A DNA stretch of 50,798 nt from Chryseobacterium pennae (lineage in GTDB: Bacteria > Bacteroidota > Bacteroidia > Flavobacteriales > Weeksellaceae): positions 1-50,798 of the forward strand of contig NZ_QNVT01000038.1 of the NCBI RefSeq assembly GCF_003385515.1, written 5' to 3'. Made by a program: the position numbers and the translations under genes. The notes under the pieces are model-generated. The model did not search any database, was not told where the DNA came from, and worked only from the letters and a program-made list of their open reading frames with translations. Every line of letters begins with the position of its first letter. Within the stretch, counting starts at the first letter, position 1. Positions 43,257 through 50,798 of the stretch are shown piece by piece.

Positions 43257-43598
43257 TTATTTTACGATTTCAGCATCAATGACCTGAGACCCATTGTATT
43301 TTTGTTCAGCCTCCCAAAGTAAGAATTTGTCAACCTCTTTGACGAGTTTTGGAATGGTGAGTGACAATACGGCCAAATCATCCATTACTCCAAGTACCGG
43401 GATGGCAAATTCAGGAAGGAGGTCAATAGGAGAGATCACATATAAAATTCCCAGTAGGGGAAGAATAATGTCAATGGATCTCATAGGATAAGTTCCTTTT
43501 CTCCACATTTTGACCATTCTGAAAATATCAGGAATCTTTTTTACAAAGCCCTTGTGACTGATAGCTTCTTTTGCAAGATTTAATTTTGAATATTTCAT
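43257..43598 (-). CDS. YkvA/DUF1232 family membrane protein
   Basis: A 113-aa protein of the DUF1232 (YkvA) family. I start at ATG 43598 (MKYSKLN); a frame open to 43643 would add 15 residues with no family match. The conserved core PMRSIDIILPLLGILYVISPIDLLPEF and VLGVMDDLAVLSLTIPKLVKEVD is the DUF1232 signature, with the P-x-D-L-x-P-D-x-hydrophobic pattern. One hydrophobic helix pair is likely membrane-embedded. Function is unknown. Last gene of the aroC-thioredoxin run, closed by a terminator at 43205-43237. Confidence 0.85.
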   Translation of the reverse strand: MKYSKLNLAKEAISHKGFVKKIPDIFRMVKMWRKGTYPMRSIDIILPLLGILYVISPIDLLPEFAIPVLGVMDDLAVLSLTIPKLVKEVDKFLLWEAEQKYNGSQVIDAEIVK

Positions 43599-43682
43599 TT
43601 TGTGTTTGGATTTAAACAAATTTTTCAACACTATAAATTTCACAAATCCTGTACCAACAAATTATAAAATTTAGTTAAAAAA

Positions 43683-44222
43683 TTATTTGATGATATTATC
43701 AATAAATTGATGCACAGTCTCTGTGTCCCAATCTTTTGTGGCATCTTCCTTAATGATGATTCTGCCGGTTTTATCCAGAAGGAAAGTAGTTGGGAAAACT
43801 TTAGGAAGGATCTTCTCAGATAGAGGACTCTGCGCAATATAGACCGGTACCGTATAGTTATTCTCCTTTAAAAATTTTCTTACATCCTCCTCCTTATCAT
43901 TCATTGCAATGAGTACAAAATCTACATTGTTTTTTCTGGAATCATAAAGCTTCTGAATAGATGGCCATTCTTTTCTGCATGGCGGACACCAGGTTCCCCA
44001 GAAGTTCAGGAAAACCGCTTTGTTTCTAAAGTTCTTAAGGTTAGTGCTTGGAGCATTGATTCCCTTAAGATCTACATCATAATCCTCTTCATTGATGTGT
44101 ACTGCATTTTCAATGGTAGCAATAGGGAAGAACTGATTTTTCAGAAAATCCTTTACTCCCGGTATAAATGCAATGATACCGATGATGACAATTAATGCAA
44201 TATAAATAATACCTTTTTTCAT
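43683..44222 (-). CDS. TlpA/ResA-like membrane-anchored thioredoxin
   Basis: A 179-aa thiol-disulfide oxidoreductase. One N-terminal transmembrane anchor (IIYIALIVIIGIIAFI) places the thioredoxin domain in the periplasm. The redox site is WCPPC with C79 and C82 in FWGTWCPPCRKEW; the cis-Pro region is VFPTTFLLDKTG. Family members keep apocytochromes or other exported thiols reduced. It follows the cytoplasmic thioredoxin-like gene by 10 nt in the minus-strand run after aroC. Confidence 0.9.
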   Translation of the reverse strand: MKKGIIYIALIVIIGIIAFIPGVKDFLKNQFFPIATIENAVHINEEDYDVDLKGINAPSTNLKNFRNKAVFLNFWGTWCPPCRKEWPSIQKLYDSRKNNVDFVLIAMNDKEEDVRKFLKENNYTVPVYIAQSPLSEKILPKVFPTTFLLDKTGRIIIKEDATKDWDTETVHQFIDNIIK

Positions 44223-44232
44223 ATTCTGTTGT

Positions 44233-44796
44233 TTATAACAGATCTAAGATTTCCTGTACGGCATCCTTACCTCTGTTTTTAGCATAATAAATCTGCAAAT
44301 CATTATAGAAGGTGTCTTTTGGATACCCTTCAGGGTCTGCTTTATATTTCATTAATAACTCATACCCGTACTTTGGGCGTGGGCCCCATGAATTCTTTAC
44401 ATTAAAATCCTTGTCCAGTATTAATACTTTAGGAATAGACTCTGTACCGTTGGTTAAAAACTGGTTGATCAGGCTTTTGTCATTATCTCTTAGAAAAACT
44501 CTGATCTCATTATGACCTTCAAAGAATTTAAAAAGCGCAGGAACTGTTGCACTGGCATCTCCACACCAGGCCTCGGAAATAATTAAAATCTTCCCGTCAA
44601 AATTTTTGGCTGCTAATTCTTTTCTCTGGTCTTCATCCGGAACATACTTCTTTATTGTTCTGTCCATTCTATGAAGCCCAAGCTCATAATATTGTTTATA
44701 TTCGATTTCCTGTTCGTTGGCAGGATTATCTAATCTTTGTTGTGCGATTTGAAGGTATTCTTCAAACGAAATTCCCTGATCCCAGTAATTTTTCAT
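44233..44796 (-). CDS. Thioredoxin-fold protein with WCGD site
   Basis: A 187-aa cytoplasmic thioredoxin-like protein (Thioredoxin_9 type). I use the second Met (44796); either start is possible. The active-site position reads ISEAWCGDAS, with C78 but Asp in place of the second Cys two residues later, so a classical CxxC dithiol is missing. The cis-Pro segment ESIPKVLILDKDF is kept. It could act through a single thiol or as a chaperone-like binder. It lies between aroC and a TlpA-like gene, with 15-nt and 10-nt gaps, all on the minus strand. Confidence 0.85.
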   Translation of the reverse strand: MKNYWDQGISFEEYLQIAQQRLDNPANEQEIEYKQYYELGLHRMDRTIKKYVPDEDQRKELAAKNFDGKILIISEAWCGDASATVPALFKFFEGHNEIRVFLRDNDKSLINQFLTNGTESIPKVLILDKDFNVKNSWGPRPKYGYELLMKYKADPEGYPKDTFYNDLQIYYAKNRGKDAVQEILDLL

Positions 44797-44811
44797 CACC
44801 CGAATATTTAG

Positions 44812-45882
44812 TTAAAAATTATTGATATTTCTTGTTTTATTAATCAAAAATAGGTCTGCCAGTACAAATGCAGCAAGGCTTTCCACTACAGGAACAGCTC
44901 TAGGTACTACACACGGATCGTGACGTCCCTTTCCTTCTACAATAACAGGATTTCCTTCTTTATCAATACTGTCCTGAGGTCTCAGAATCGTTGCCACCGG
45001 TTTGAAGGCTACACGGAAATAAATATCCATTCCGTTGGAAATTCCTCCCTGAATACCTCCTGACAAGTTAGATTTTGTAGTAAAATCAGTATTAAACTGA
45101 TCGTTATGTTCTTTCCCTGTCATTTTTGCTCCACAGAAACCGCTTCCATATTCAAAACCTTTGCAGGCATTGATATTCAGCATTGCTTTTGCCAGTTCTG
45201 CCTGAAGTTTTGAAAATATAGGTTCACCAATTCCTACAGGAACATTTTTGATCACGCATGTAATGGTTCCACCGATTGTATTTCCTTCCTTTTTTATTTC
45301 TTTGATTCTGGCAATCATTTTTTCTGCTGTTTCAGCATCCGGGCAACGTACATCATTGCTTTCAGTTTGAGAAAAGTCTAGAGCCTGATAGGGTTTTTCA
45401 CAGAAAATATCACCTACAGAAGAAACATAAGCATTGATCTCAATTTCTGGTAAAAGCTGTTTGGCTAAAGCTCCTGCCACTACCCAATTCATGGTTTCCC
45501 TTGCCGAAGATTTACCTCCGCCACGATGATCTCTGAAACCAAATTTCTGATCATATGTAAAATCTGCATGACTCGGACGGTACGCTCCAGCTATATGGTC
45601 ATAATCCTTTGATTTCTGATTTTCGTTTTCAATGATAAAACCGATGGGTGTACCTGTTGTTTTTCCATCAAAGATTCCGGAAAGGAACTTTACTGTGTCA
45701 CTTTCTTTTCGTTGTGTAACAATAGCAGACTGGCCGGGTTTTCTTCGGTTCAGTTCATATTGAACCTTATCGAGATCTACCGTTAAACCTGCCGGAAAAT
45801 TATTGATGATACCGCCATAAGCCACTCCGTGACTTTCTCCAAATGTTGTAAGACTAAGAAGATTACCTAATGTGTTGAACAT
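44812..45882 (-). CDS. aroC: Chorismate synthase
   Basis: The final enzyme of the shikimate pathway, converting EPSP to chorismate with reduced FMN as cofactor. 356 aa, typical. Signature blocks are TTFGESHGVAYGGIINNFPAG, RRKPGQSAIVTQRKESD, HRGGGKSSARETMNWV (FMN/EPSP site), GGTITCVIKNVPVGIGEP and GGIQGGISNGMDI. It is first in the minus-strand run aroC, thioredoxin-like, TlpA-like, DUF1232. No other aro genes are nearby. Confidence 0.97.
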   Translation of the reverse strand: MFNTLGNLLSLTTFGESHGVAYGGIINNFPAGLTVDLDKVQYELNRRKPGQSAIVTQRKESDTVKFLSGIFDGKTTGTPIGFIIENENQKSKDYDHIAGAYRPSHADFTYDQKFGFRDHRGGGKSSARETMNWVVAGALAKQLLPEIEINAYVSSVGDIFCEKPYQALDFSQTESNDVRCPDAETAEKMIARIKEIKKEGNTIGGTITCVIKNVPVGIGEPIFSKLQAELAKAMLNINACKGFEYGSGFCGAKMTGKEHNDQFNTDFTTKSNLSGGIQGGISNGMDIYFRVAFKPVATILRPQDSIDKEGNPVIVEGKGRHDPCVVPRAVPVVESLAAFVLADLFLINKTRNINNF

Positions 45883-45932
45883 AATACAAAATTACCTTTT
45901 TTTCTTCATATAATAAAGTTTCAGCATTTGTT

Positions 45933-47567
45933 CTATTTATCAGTGTTTTCGATAATATTGATGACTGCTGAGGCTTCTTTTTTTTCTCCGGAAGTCATTC
46001 TTTTCCAGATAAATCCTTTGCTGATGTCATTTTTGTTGATAGGCTGAGGGAAAATTTCAGCTTTTACATCGTCAAAAATAAAGCTTGGAGATATAGCCGG
46101 CAAGGGAGTTTCAAAATTATAAGGATAATTTCTGGAGACATTGAATTTTAAATTCCCAACCTTACAATTATTGAATTGTTGGTAATAGTAAACTGATGGT
46201 TGATAAAACTGATCTTTTTTAAATCCGGCCATAAAATTCCCAAGCTGAAAACTTGGAATGTATTTTTGAATAATACCAGGAAAAGTCAAAAGTGAAATAA
46301 AGAATAAACTAAGTACAGAAAAAGCAGCAATAGATTTTTTTCTGTCCCAGTATTCGTAAAACAAAACAAAAAATATGATGAAAAATACATCAATAAAAAA
46401 CCTGTATTGTGCTGAGAATACTAGCACCAATATACTTTTTATCCATAGGGAAATACAGATCAGGGTGATGAGTCTCTTTTTTTTAACCCAGGCAAAGACT
46501 GAAAAAGTAAATAGGCTTACTATAAAAAAGATATTTATTTTTGATTTAATCCCCTTCAGTAAAAACCAATTTTTTATATGCTCCAATGTGGAAAACTTTT
46601 TAATTTCTTCATAAGAATACTGCATGTCATAGGTTTTCATGACAGCATACTTGGAAGAGGTTTTCAATATTTCATCATTCGGTTTCCAGCTGAAACCAAA
46701 GTCTCCGATAGATACTGGGAATACAGGGTATCCGAATGTCCATATATTTTTAATAAAGAATAAAATTAAGATGATACTTCCGAAAAACAGGGTTTTAAAA
46801 TTTGATTTGAAAATAAAAGTTTGACAAAGAAAAACCAGTACAGGAAGCCAGATCATGGTAGGTTTTATAGAAAAAACAAAAACTGAAAAAGCAAAGAGGA
46901 GACTGGTGTTTTTATTTCCGGATATTATCTCATTCAGAATAATTAAAGAAAAGACAATGACCGGAAGATCAGGACTTGGTGATTGTGAAAAAAATAATAA
47001 AATCGGAATAAAACACAGATGAATCCAGTTTTTTTTTTCAATACTGTATAGAGTGTAAATAATCAGGAGAATGGAATTGATTCTCAGAAAAGGATCTGAA
47101 AAATTGGAAAAACCAGCCTGGAAAATATGCCACACTGACATCTGTCCCAAGGTAAGATCCAGATTGGAAATACCCTTGATGAGTCCATATTCTGTAAGCC
47201 ACTTGATTGTGGGAACATAATATCCGAAATGATCTAATATATAAGGATAATAAGCTCCGGTGAATAGAATGATGATGGAAATAAACAGAGTTAAAAAGCA
47301 ATCTCTTTTTGAAAACCGGTAAAATTCCAGATAAAGTTTTTCTTTAAAGAAATAAAGGATACCCAATAAAATGCTGATGGTCTCTACATATATGTTCAGA
47401 GGAGTGAAAAAGGAAATAACGGTCCATACAAGACTTATTCCCATAATTCCTGAAAGTATTTTTCCTGAAATTCCCTGAAATAATATTCCTGAAAATTTTT
47501 CCATGATTTTTCCGAGTCCCAATAAGACCGGAAGAAGAAAAATAGTGGAAAACAGAATCAGTATCAT
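45933..47567 (-). CDS. Polytopic membrane protein (LIC_10190-like)
   Basis: A 544-aa integral membrane protein with about a dozen hydrophobic segments and a C-terminal soluble domain of about 100 residues. The general pattern resembles bacterial glycosyltransferase-C-like or O-antigen-polymerase-like membrane proteins, and the family annotated LIC_10190. I do not see a catalytic motif. ATG 47567 is chosen; the only in-frame alternative upstream is TTG 47594. That ATG directly follows the T-tract of a terminator hairpin at 47568-47599, so the gene either needs its own promoter or is controlled by read-through. AT-rich and rich in phenylalanine and isoleucine, unlike its neighbours. Confidence 0.65.
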   Translation of the reverse strand: MILILFSTIFLLPVLLGLGKIMEKFSGILFQGISGKILSGIMGISLVWTVISFFTPLNIYVETISILLGILYFFKEKLYLEFYRFSKRDCFLTLFISIIILFTGAYYPYILDHFGYYVPTIKWLTEYGLIKGISNLDLTLGQMSVWHIFQAGFSNFSDPFLRINSILLIIYTLYSIEKKNWIHLCFIPILLFFSQSPSPDLPVIVFSLIILNEIISGNKNTSLLFAFSVFVFSIKPTMIWLPVLVFLCQTFIFKSNFKTLFFGSIILILFFIKNIWTFGYPVFPVSIGDFGFSWKPNDEILKTSSKYAVMKTYDMQYSYEEIKKFSTLEHIKNWFLLKGIKSKINIFFIVSLFTFSVFAWVKKKRLITLICISLWIKSILVLVFSAQYRFFIDVFFIIFFVLFYEYWDRKKSIAAFSVLSLFFISLLTFPGIIQKYIPSFQLGNFMAGFKKDQFYQPSVYYYQQFNNCKVGNLKFNVSRNYPYNFETPLPAISPSFIFDDVKAEIFPQPINKNDISKGFIWKRMTSGEKKEASAVINIIENTDK

Positions 47568-47599
47568 AAAAAAAGATTGCCTAAAAATAAGCAATCTTT
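47568..47599 (-). terminator. Terminator whose T-tract abuts the next ATG
   Basis: AAAGATTGC (47572-47580) / GCAATCTTT (47591-47599), 10-base loop, followed on the minus strand by T7 and then ATG 47567. It terminates the glycine-zipper lipoprotein transcript. Confidence 0.8.
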
Positions 47600-47619
47600 A
47601 TATTTTATGGTGAAAAAAT

Positions 47620-48177
47620 TTATCTTCGAGGCTGTACTCGTCCGTCTTTTCTGTCCTGAGATCTACCGATAGTATATCCTGTAGCTCCACCTACGACACC
47701 TCCGATTACGGCTCCAAGACCTCTGTTTTTCTTGGCAATGATGGCTCCGGCAGCGGCACCACCTACAGTTCCAATAATGGTTCCTTTTGCGGCTTTACTC
47801 ATTCCTTTTTTCTGAGTAGTTCCCTGTGAAGCACTGCTTCCGTTATCTGCATATCCGCCATTGCTTCCGCCTCCTGAATTGGAGTTAGAGTTTCTGTCAC
47901 GGTATACTGTTCTTGTTTCTCTTATAACTCTTGGTTTTGAATTATTTTCAGCAGTAGCTTTCGCTTTTTTGGTTTCAGTAATACTATCAGCTTTTTTCTG
48001 AGCTTCGTATACCAGCTTTTCTTTTTCAATAGCCAGTTTCTGTCTTTCTATTTCAAGCTGTCTCGACTGGAATTCAAGCTTTTGCTCTTCCAGCGATTTT
48101 TCAGCAACTTTATCATCTTTCTTGCAGGCCGTAAATAAGAAAACGGATAAAAAACCTGCCAATACTATCTTTTTCAT
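47620..48177 (-). CDS. Glycine-zipper lipoprotein
   Basis: A 185-aa outer-membrane-type lipoprotein. The signal ends in the lipobox LFTAC (Cys18). Residues 30-70 form a charged coiled coil (QSRQLEIERQKLAIEKEKL), 80-120 a Ser/Gly/Asn-rich linker, and 128-170 a glycine zipper (GTIIGTVGGAAAGAIIAKK, GLGAVIGGVVGGATGYTIG) with the YMGG-like pattern, then a basic tail. Such domains insert in or pack against membranes. Function is unknown; envelope maintenance is likely. Confidence 0.85.
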   Translation of the reverse strand: MKKIVLAGFLSVFLFTACKKDDKVAEKSLEEQKLEFQSRQLEIERQKLAIEKEKLVYEAQKKADSITETKKAKATAENNSKPRVIRETRTVYRDRNSNSNSGGGSNGGYADNGSSASQGTTQKKGMSKAAKGTIIGTVGGAAAGAIIAKKNRGLGAVIGGVVGGATGYTIGRSQDRKDGRVQPRR

Positions 48178-48480
48178 AATTCAAATTTTAATAAGCTTAA
48201 GCCAAAACGGCTTTAGCTTTAGTTTTATTTCCAATTATGAAGCCAAAAATTAGTTAAAGAATGTTAAAGTTAATGTTGAAATAATTGAATTAATTCTAAA
48301 TCCTAATACATTTCATCGTAATAAAGGGGATTTGTAAAATTTGAGCAACGTATTTGTAAGGAGAATTAAAGTTTTAAAATTTGAAAATTATTCGTTATAA
48401 ACGAGATTTATCATTGTTCCCTGGTTTGCTGAGGGATTTTTTATTAGAAGAAATTCGTAAAATATAGTTAATCCATAATT
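48178..48480. other. AT-rich spacer upstream of secreted-protein promoter
   Basis: About 300 bp with no ORF, RNA or hairpin that I can support. It must hold the promoter of the glycine-zipper gene on the minus strand, but I could not pick a clear -7 element. Confidence 0.5.
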
Positions 48481-48512
48481 TTTGTTGATTTAATTTACGA
48501 TGCTTATTTTTG
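48481..48512 (+). promoter_or_regulatory. Consensus promoter of 148-aa secreted protein
   Basis: TTTG (48481-48484), a 20-nt spacer, and TATTTTTG (48505-48512), 21 nt before ATG 48534; a textbook Bacteroidota promoter. Confidence 0.7.
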
Positions 48513-48533
48513 AGTTACTAAATTACTTTCAAT

Positions 48534-48980
48534 ATGAAAAAATCAATTTTTACAGTAGCCGCTGTAGTAGGATTACTGGCTGTTACTACTTCGTTTTCTT
48601 CCACTGATGTTGTGGAATCTCCGTCTAAAGCTCGTACAGAAGTATCTGTGAAGGATACAAAAACAAAGACATATCCGGTTCGTTATGGATTGATCTCTAT
48701 GAATGGAACGAAAATGCTTTCAGGTTCAGGATTTGATCTGGGAGGTTTTGTCGCCAAAAATACAGCTACGGGAGTGGATTATTTCACTGGCCAATACAAT
48801 CACCGTGCGCTTCCACAGTATTCTGAGGAAGATCTTCCGGAAGGAACTTATGAATTTTCAGGCATTCAGGGCCAGGGTGGCTGGGTAGGTTATGGAACAG
48901 TAATTGCTACTGTATCAGATGAAAATATAGATGATGACGGATACATTACGATATATGTTCCAATCACATGGGAAGAATAA
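48534..48980 (+). CDS. Small secreted hypothetical protein
   Basis: A 148-aa exported protein. The signal peptide (MKKSIFTVAAVVGLLAVTTS) precedes a Thr/Ser/Lys-rich linker and a beta-rich domain with PVRYGLISMNGTKMLSG, GGFVAKNTATG, EEDLPEGTYEFSGIQGQGGW and an acidic DENIDDDGYITIYVP stretch near the C-terminus. I recognise no family. It has a strong promoter and its own terminator at 49014-49036, so it should be expressed as a single short transcript. Confidence 0.75.
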   Translation: MKKSIFTVAAVVGLLAVTTSFSSTDVVESPSKARTEVSVKDTKTKTYPVRYGLISMNGTKMLSGSGFDLGGFVAKNTATGVDYFTGQYNHRALPQYSEEDLPEGTYEFSGIQGQGGWVGYGTVIATVSDENIDDDGYITIYVPITWEE

Positions 48981-49013
48981 CTTTGTCAAAACAAAATATT
49001 TATCTACATTTAC

Positions 49014-49036
49014 AAATCCTCGAATGAGGATTTTTT
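49014..49036 (+). terminator. Terminator after 148-aa gene
   Basis: AAATCCTC (49014-49021) / GAGGATTT (49026-49033), GAAT loop, T6 tract; 33 nt past the stop. Confidence 0.88.
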
Positions 49037-49131
49037 AATCGATAATATAGGTAATTAATAACTGTTAAATATACCAGAACGGGATATAGAAACAGTTTAT
49101 ACAATATTCTGTTTGGATTTTTCTGAATAGA

Positions 49132-49185
49132 TTTTTTTCATCATTTGTGTTTTTTAGGCCTCCGAAAGGAGGCCTTTTCTTTTTT
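49132..49185 (+). repeat. Repeated terminator module, copy A
   Basis: T7 followed by CATCATTTGTGTTTTTT and hairpin AGGCCTCC-GAAA-GGAGGCCT (49156-49175) and a T-rich tail. The 24 bases before the hairpin recur exactly at 49456-49479. Confidence 0.8.
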
Positions 49186-49244
49186 GTGGTGGTTGATGAC
49201 TGTACTCATATATTTTTGGAGACGGTTCAGGTATCTTTGAGTAA

Positions 49245-49306
49245 ACATCTTCTATTCCATATATCCTTATGATTAATTACAAGTTCCTCATTTCGGGGAA
49301 CTTTTT
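49245..49306 (+). ncRNA. Candidate ~60-nt small RNA
   Basis: A -7 element TATCTTTG (49232-49239; an overlapping alternative TATTTTTG at 49211-49218) is followed about 60 nt later by a terminator hairpin AAGTTCC (49281-49287) / GGAACTT (49297-49303) and a short T tract. No ORF of useful length lies between. The TTTG -33 element is not well placed, so the call is tentative. Confidence 0.3.
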
Positions 49307-49455
49307 ATGTGTAAAAAGTAGAATAGGAAGTTGGGATTTACTTTCAGAACGTAATATTTGCAGGTTTTTTATGACTGTACGCATAAAATAGATAAAATGT
49401 AAGATCTAATTTTGAGTTAGAATTAAAAAGATTAATTTTTATTTCTGATATAAAA

Positions 49456-49506
49456 TTTTTTTTCATCATTTGTGTTTTTTGAGGCCTCCACCCGGAGGCT
49501 TTTTTA
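49456..49506 (+). repeat. Repeated terminator module, copy B
   Basis: The same T-run and CATCATTTGTGTTTTTT as copy A, then hairpin GCCTCC-ACCC-GGAGGC (49484-49499) and T6. The loop differs from copy A while the stem is kept. It overlaps the stop codon of the convergent 75-aa gene. Confidence 0.8.
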
Positions 49507-49731
49507 TTGATCAAAAAGGATTCTGCCATCAAAAGGATGATCCCAGACAACAAAGATGTTGTCATTTAATCTTCGAACCGGGGCTTGCAGCATTTCATAC
49601 TCTCCATTTTCATTCAGTTTCTGTACAATAAGGCTTATTCCTTCACCTATTTCATTCGTCTTAAACTCAATCTGAAATTGCTTTTCATTGTTTTCAGCAA
49701 AATCTGTTTTTTTAAACTGTTTTTGTGACAT
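49504..49731 (-). CDS. 75-aa hypothetical protein
   Basis: A small soluble protein with alternating charged strands (KQFQIEFKTNEIGEG, ISLIVQKLNENGEYEML, NIFVVWDHPFDGRILFDQ), suggesting a single beta-rich domain. No signal peptide, membrane segment or known motif is visible. Its ATG is well formed and the composition is protein-like, so I think it is real. The convergent terminator module B overlaps its stop. Confidence 0.6.
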   Translation of the reverse strand: MSQKQFKKTDFAENNEKQFQIEFKTNEIGEGISLIVQKLNENGEYEMLQAPVRRLNDNIFVVWDHPFDGRILFDQ

Positions 49732-50114
49732 GATAGTGACATGATATTAGATTTAGATATTATGTTAAATAATAGAATAAATTATGCCAAGTTGTAATTT
49801 TTTGTGCCTTTTCTGGATTATGCTGGATTTTTGAAGAATTTTTAAATTTCCTTAATTTTTATTTTTAGACTTTTTTTTCAATTATTAAATTGTTAATAAT
49901 TGTAGATCTGGATTTGTATTGTTTGTGTTTAGTGGAGTTATTATTTGTATATATTTAAAGTTCAATTGGTTTTGAGTGTTTATTTTTTAATTTAATTTTC
50001 TCTGTTTATTAAATTAATTTTATTTTTTTTTCATAAAAAATAACTTTTGGCACGATTTTTCAATATACCAATGCAACTCATGTTTAATTTGAGTTTTCAT
50101 GGTTATTAGTTTTT
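49732..50114. other. AT-rich gene-free stretch
   Basis: About 380 bp with A/T tracts and no supported ORF, RNA gene or repeat. It must contain the promoter of the minus-strand 75-aa gene. Confidence 0.5.
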
Positions 50115-50142
50115 ATCCTCGGAATTTCCGAGGATTTTTTTT
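50115..50142 (+). terminator. Perfect palindromic terminator
   Basis: ATCCTCGGA (50115-50123) / TCCGAGGAT (50127-50135) with a T8 tract. No ORF ends nearby on the + strand, so the transcript it terminates is unannotated. Confidence 0.8.
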
Positions 50143-50187
50143 GTTTGTATATGACAGTACTTATAAAAGATAGTATTGATGTTGATT

Positions 50188-50195
50188 TATCTTTG
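50188..50195 (+). promoter_or_regulatory. -7 element with shared downstream sequence
   Basis: TATCTTTGAG matches the -7 element at 49232 and is followed by a similar TTCTATCCAT stretch. A hairpin GCTCTTT/AAAGAGC (50240-50260) lies about 50 nt downstream but lacks a good T tract, so a transcript is uncertain. Confidence 0.35.
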
Positions 50196-50260
50196 AGCAA
50201 GATCATTTTCTATCCATCACTTTTTGTATTATTGAACAGGCTCTTTTTGATTGAAAGAGC

Positions 50261-50578
50261 TTAATGATTAATAATATTTTTTAATATTTCAATTTTTTCG
50301 AGCAATGCAATATTCTCTTTTTCCAGTTGGGAAATGTAAGTATGCATATTTTCCCCGGAGATTTCGTTGGAAGGATGTGACGTATAATCTGCTTCATAAA
50401 TTTCTTCAACAGGAACATTGAAGAAGAGAGCTATCTTTTCCCATTCATTTTTCGTGATTTTTATATAGCCATTTTCTTTCCTGCTGTAATTGGAAACTTC
50501 TGTAGGAATGATATCTGCTACCTGTTGTTGAGAATAGCCTTTTTGTTTTCTGATGGCGCGTAGTTTTGCTTTTTTCAT
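50261..50578 (-). CDS. XRE-family HTH regulator
   Basis: A 105-aa Cro/CI-type regulator. I start at ATG 50578; the open frame to 50596 begins with TTG. The HTH covers about 3-58 (KLRAIRKQKGYSQQQVADII, then VSNYSRKENGYIKITKNEWE), and the C-terminal ~30 residues form a leucine/glutamate coiled coil (ISQLEKENIALLEKIEILK) for dimerisation. Small solitary regulators of this form are common in Chryseobacterium. It has no obvious partner toxin or phage gene nearby. Confidence 0.88.
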   Translation of the reverse strand: MKKAKLRAIRKQKGYSQQQVADIIPTEVSNYSRKENGYIKITKNEWEKIALFFNVPVEEIYEADYTSHPSNEISGENMHTYISQLEKENIALLEKIEILKNIINH

Positions 50579-50798
50579 TGGATAGGCTTTATGCAAATGT
50601 GTAGAAAAAAGAGATACGGAGGTTATGGATTTCCGTAATGTAGAGTGTAGGTATGAATAATCCGATACATAGACTGTTGTTTCGTTAAGTCATTTTTTAG
50701 GATCAGTGCTAAAAGTTGTGGAGGAACAAATAAGAGATTAACTTTGAGGATGCATATTCCCGACGAGCTATTAAAATTATTGTTACCTGATTTTTTGG
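50579..50798. other. Right-end spacer
   Basis: No ORF, hairpin or repeat that I can support in the last 220 bp; it must include the XRE promoter on the minus strand. Confidence 0.5.

Noticed and set aside
49090..49150. 15-aa MMKK... peptide on the minus strand near module A (and a related 41-aa frame near module B)
   Set aside because: They arise from the repeated T-run/CATCAT sequence; the 49344-49565 frame has no independent support and overlaps the 75-aa gene.
1..50798. tRNA, rRNA, riboswitch, transposase or prophage genes
   Set aside because: I found no cloverleaf, conserved rRNA text, classic riboswitch core or mobile-element protein. A tRNAscan/Infernal run would be needed for certainty.

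Overview
The window is a low-GC bacterial chromosome segment that looks like Chryseobacterium or a close relative (Weeksellaceae, Flavobacteriia, Bacteroidota). The reasons are a pair of secreted proteins with type IX secretion (T9SS) C-terminal sorting domains, a TonB-dependent siderophore receptor, a mevalonate-pathway HMG-CoA reductase, few Shine-Dalgarno sequences, and many promoters with the Bacteroidota -7 element TAnnTTTG (sometimes with TTTG about 19-20 nt upstream). I assign the genus from overall resemblance, not from a marker gene. I saw no rRNA, tRNA, transposase, prophage or CRISPR array.

1-8 kb: an HxlR-type regulator diverges from a peroxiredoxin-like gene and an AlkC-like DNA alkylation repeat protein. 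A 1.2-kb array follows, with ten perfect DnaA boxes (TTATCCACA), all in one orientation, one per unit of an alternating 121/113-bp repeat. It is a candidate replication origin or DnaA-titration locus. Beyond it are the two partners of the DUF4130/radical-SAM DNA-metabolism pair, split here by an AraC regulator and an S41 protease.

8-17 kb: HMG-CoA reductase coupled to a 55-aa membrane protein, a secreted protein, DUF423 and a ClC channel; then sucC, a Cys-rich protein with an internal lipobox, a second copy of a dispersed intergenic element first seen at 120-317, an MscS channel and a 1-Cys peroxiredoxin with a palindrome around its -7 element.

17-33 kb: an outer-membrane protein, a siderophore receptor with a PepSY partner, a Gfo/Idh/MocA oxidoreductase, an ABC-F ATPase, a deoxyribonucleotidase, a hybrid surface alpha/beta hydrolase, a GH25 lysozyme divergent from NDH-2, trmD, an EEP-family phosphohydrolase, an Lrp regulator coupled to deoC, and a DusB-like dihydrouridine synthase.

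33-48 kb: a 1074-aa outer-membrane protein, two short T9SS cargo proteins, a 940-aa protein combining a degenerate M1-peptidase-like domain with a beta-barrel, a eukaryote-like bifunctional UMP synthase, and a minus-strand run of aroC, two thioredoxin-fold genes and a DUF1232 gene, followed by a polytopic membrane protein and a glycine-zipper lipoprotein.

48-50.8 kb: gene-poor DNA with one secreted protein, one 75-aa protein and one XRE regulator, separated by repeated hairpin/terminator modules and -7 elements that may specify small RNAs.

Most of the window is housekeeping. The DnaA-box array, the dispersed element with conserved hairpins, and the hairpin cluster near the right end are the parts the genes do not explain.
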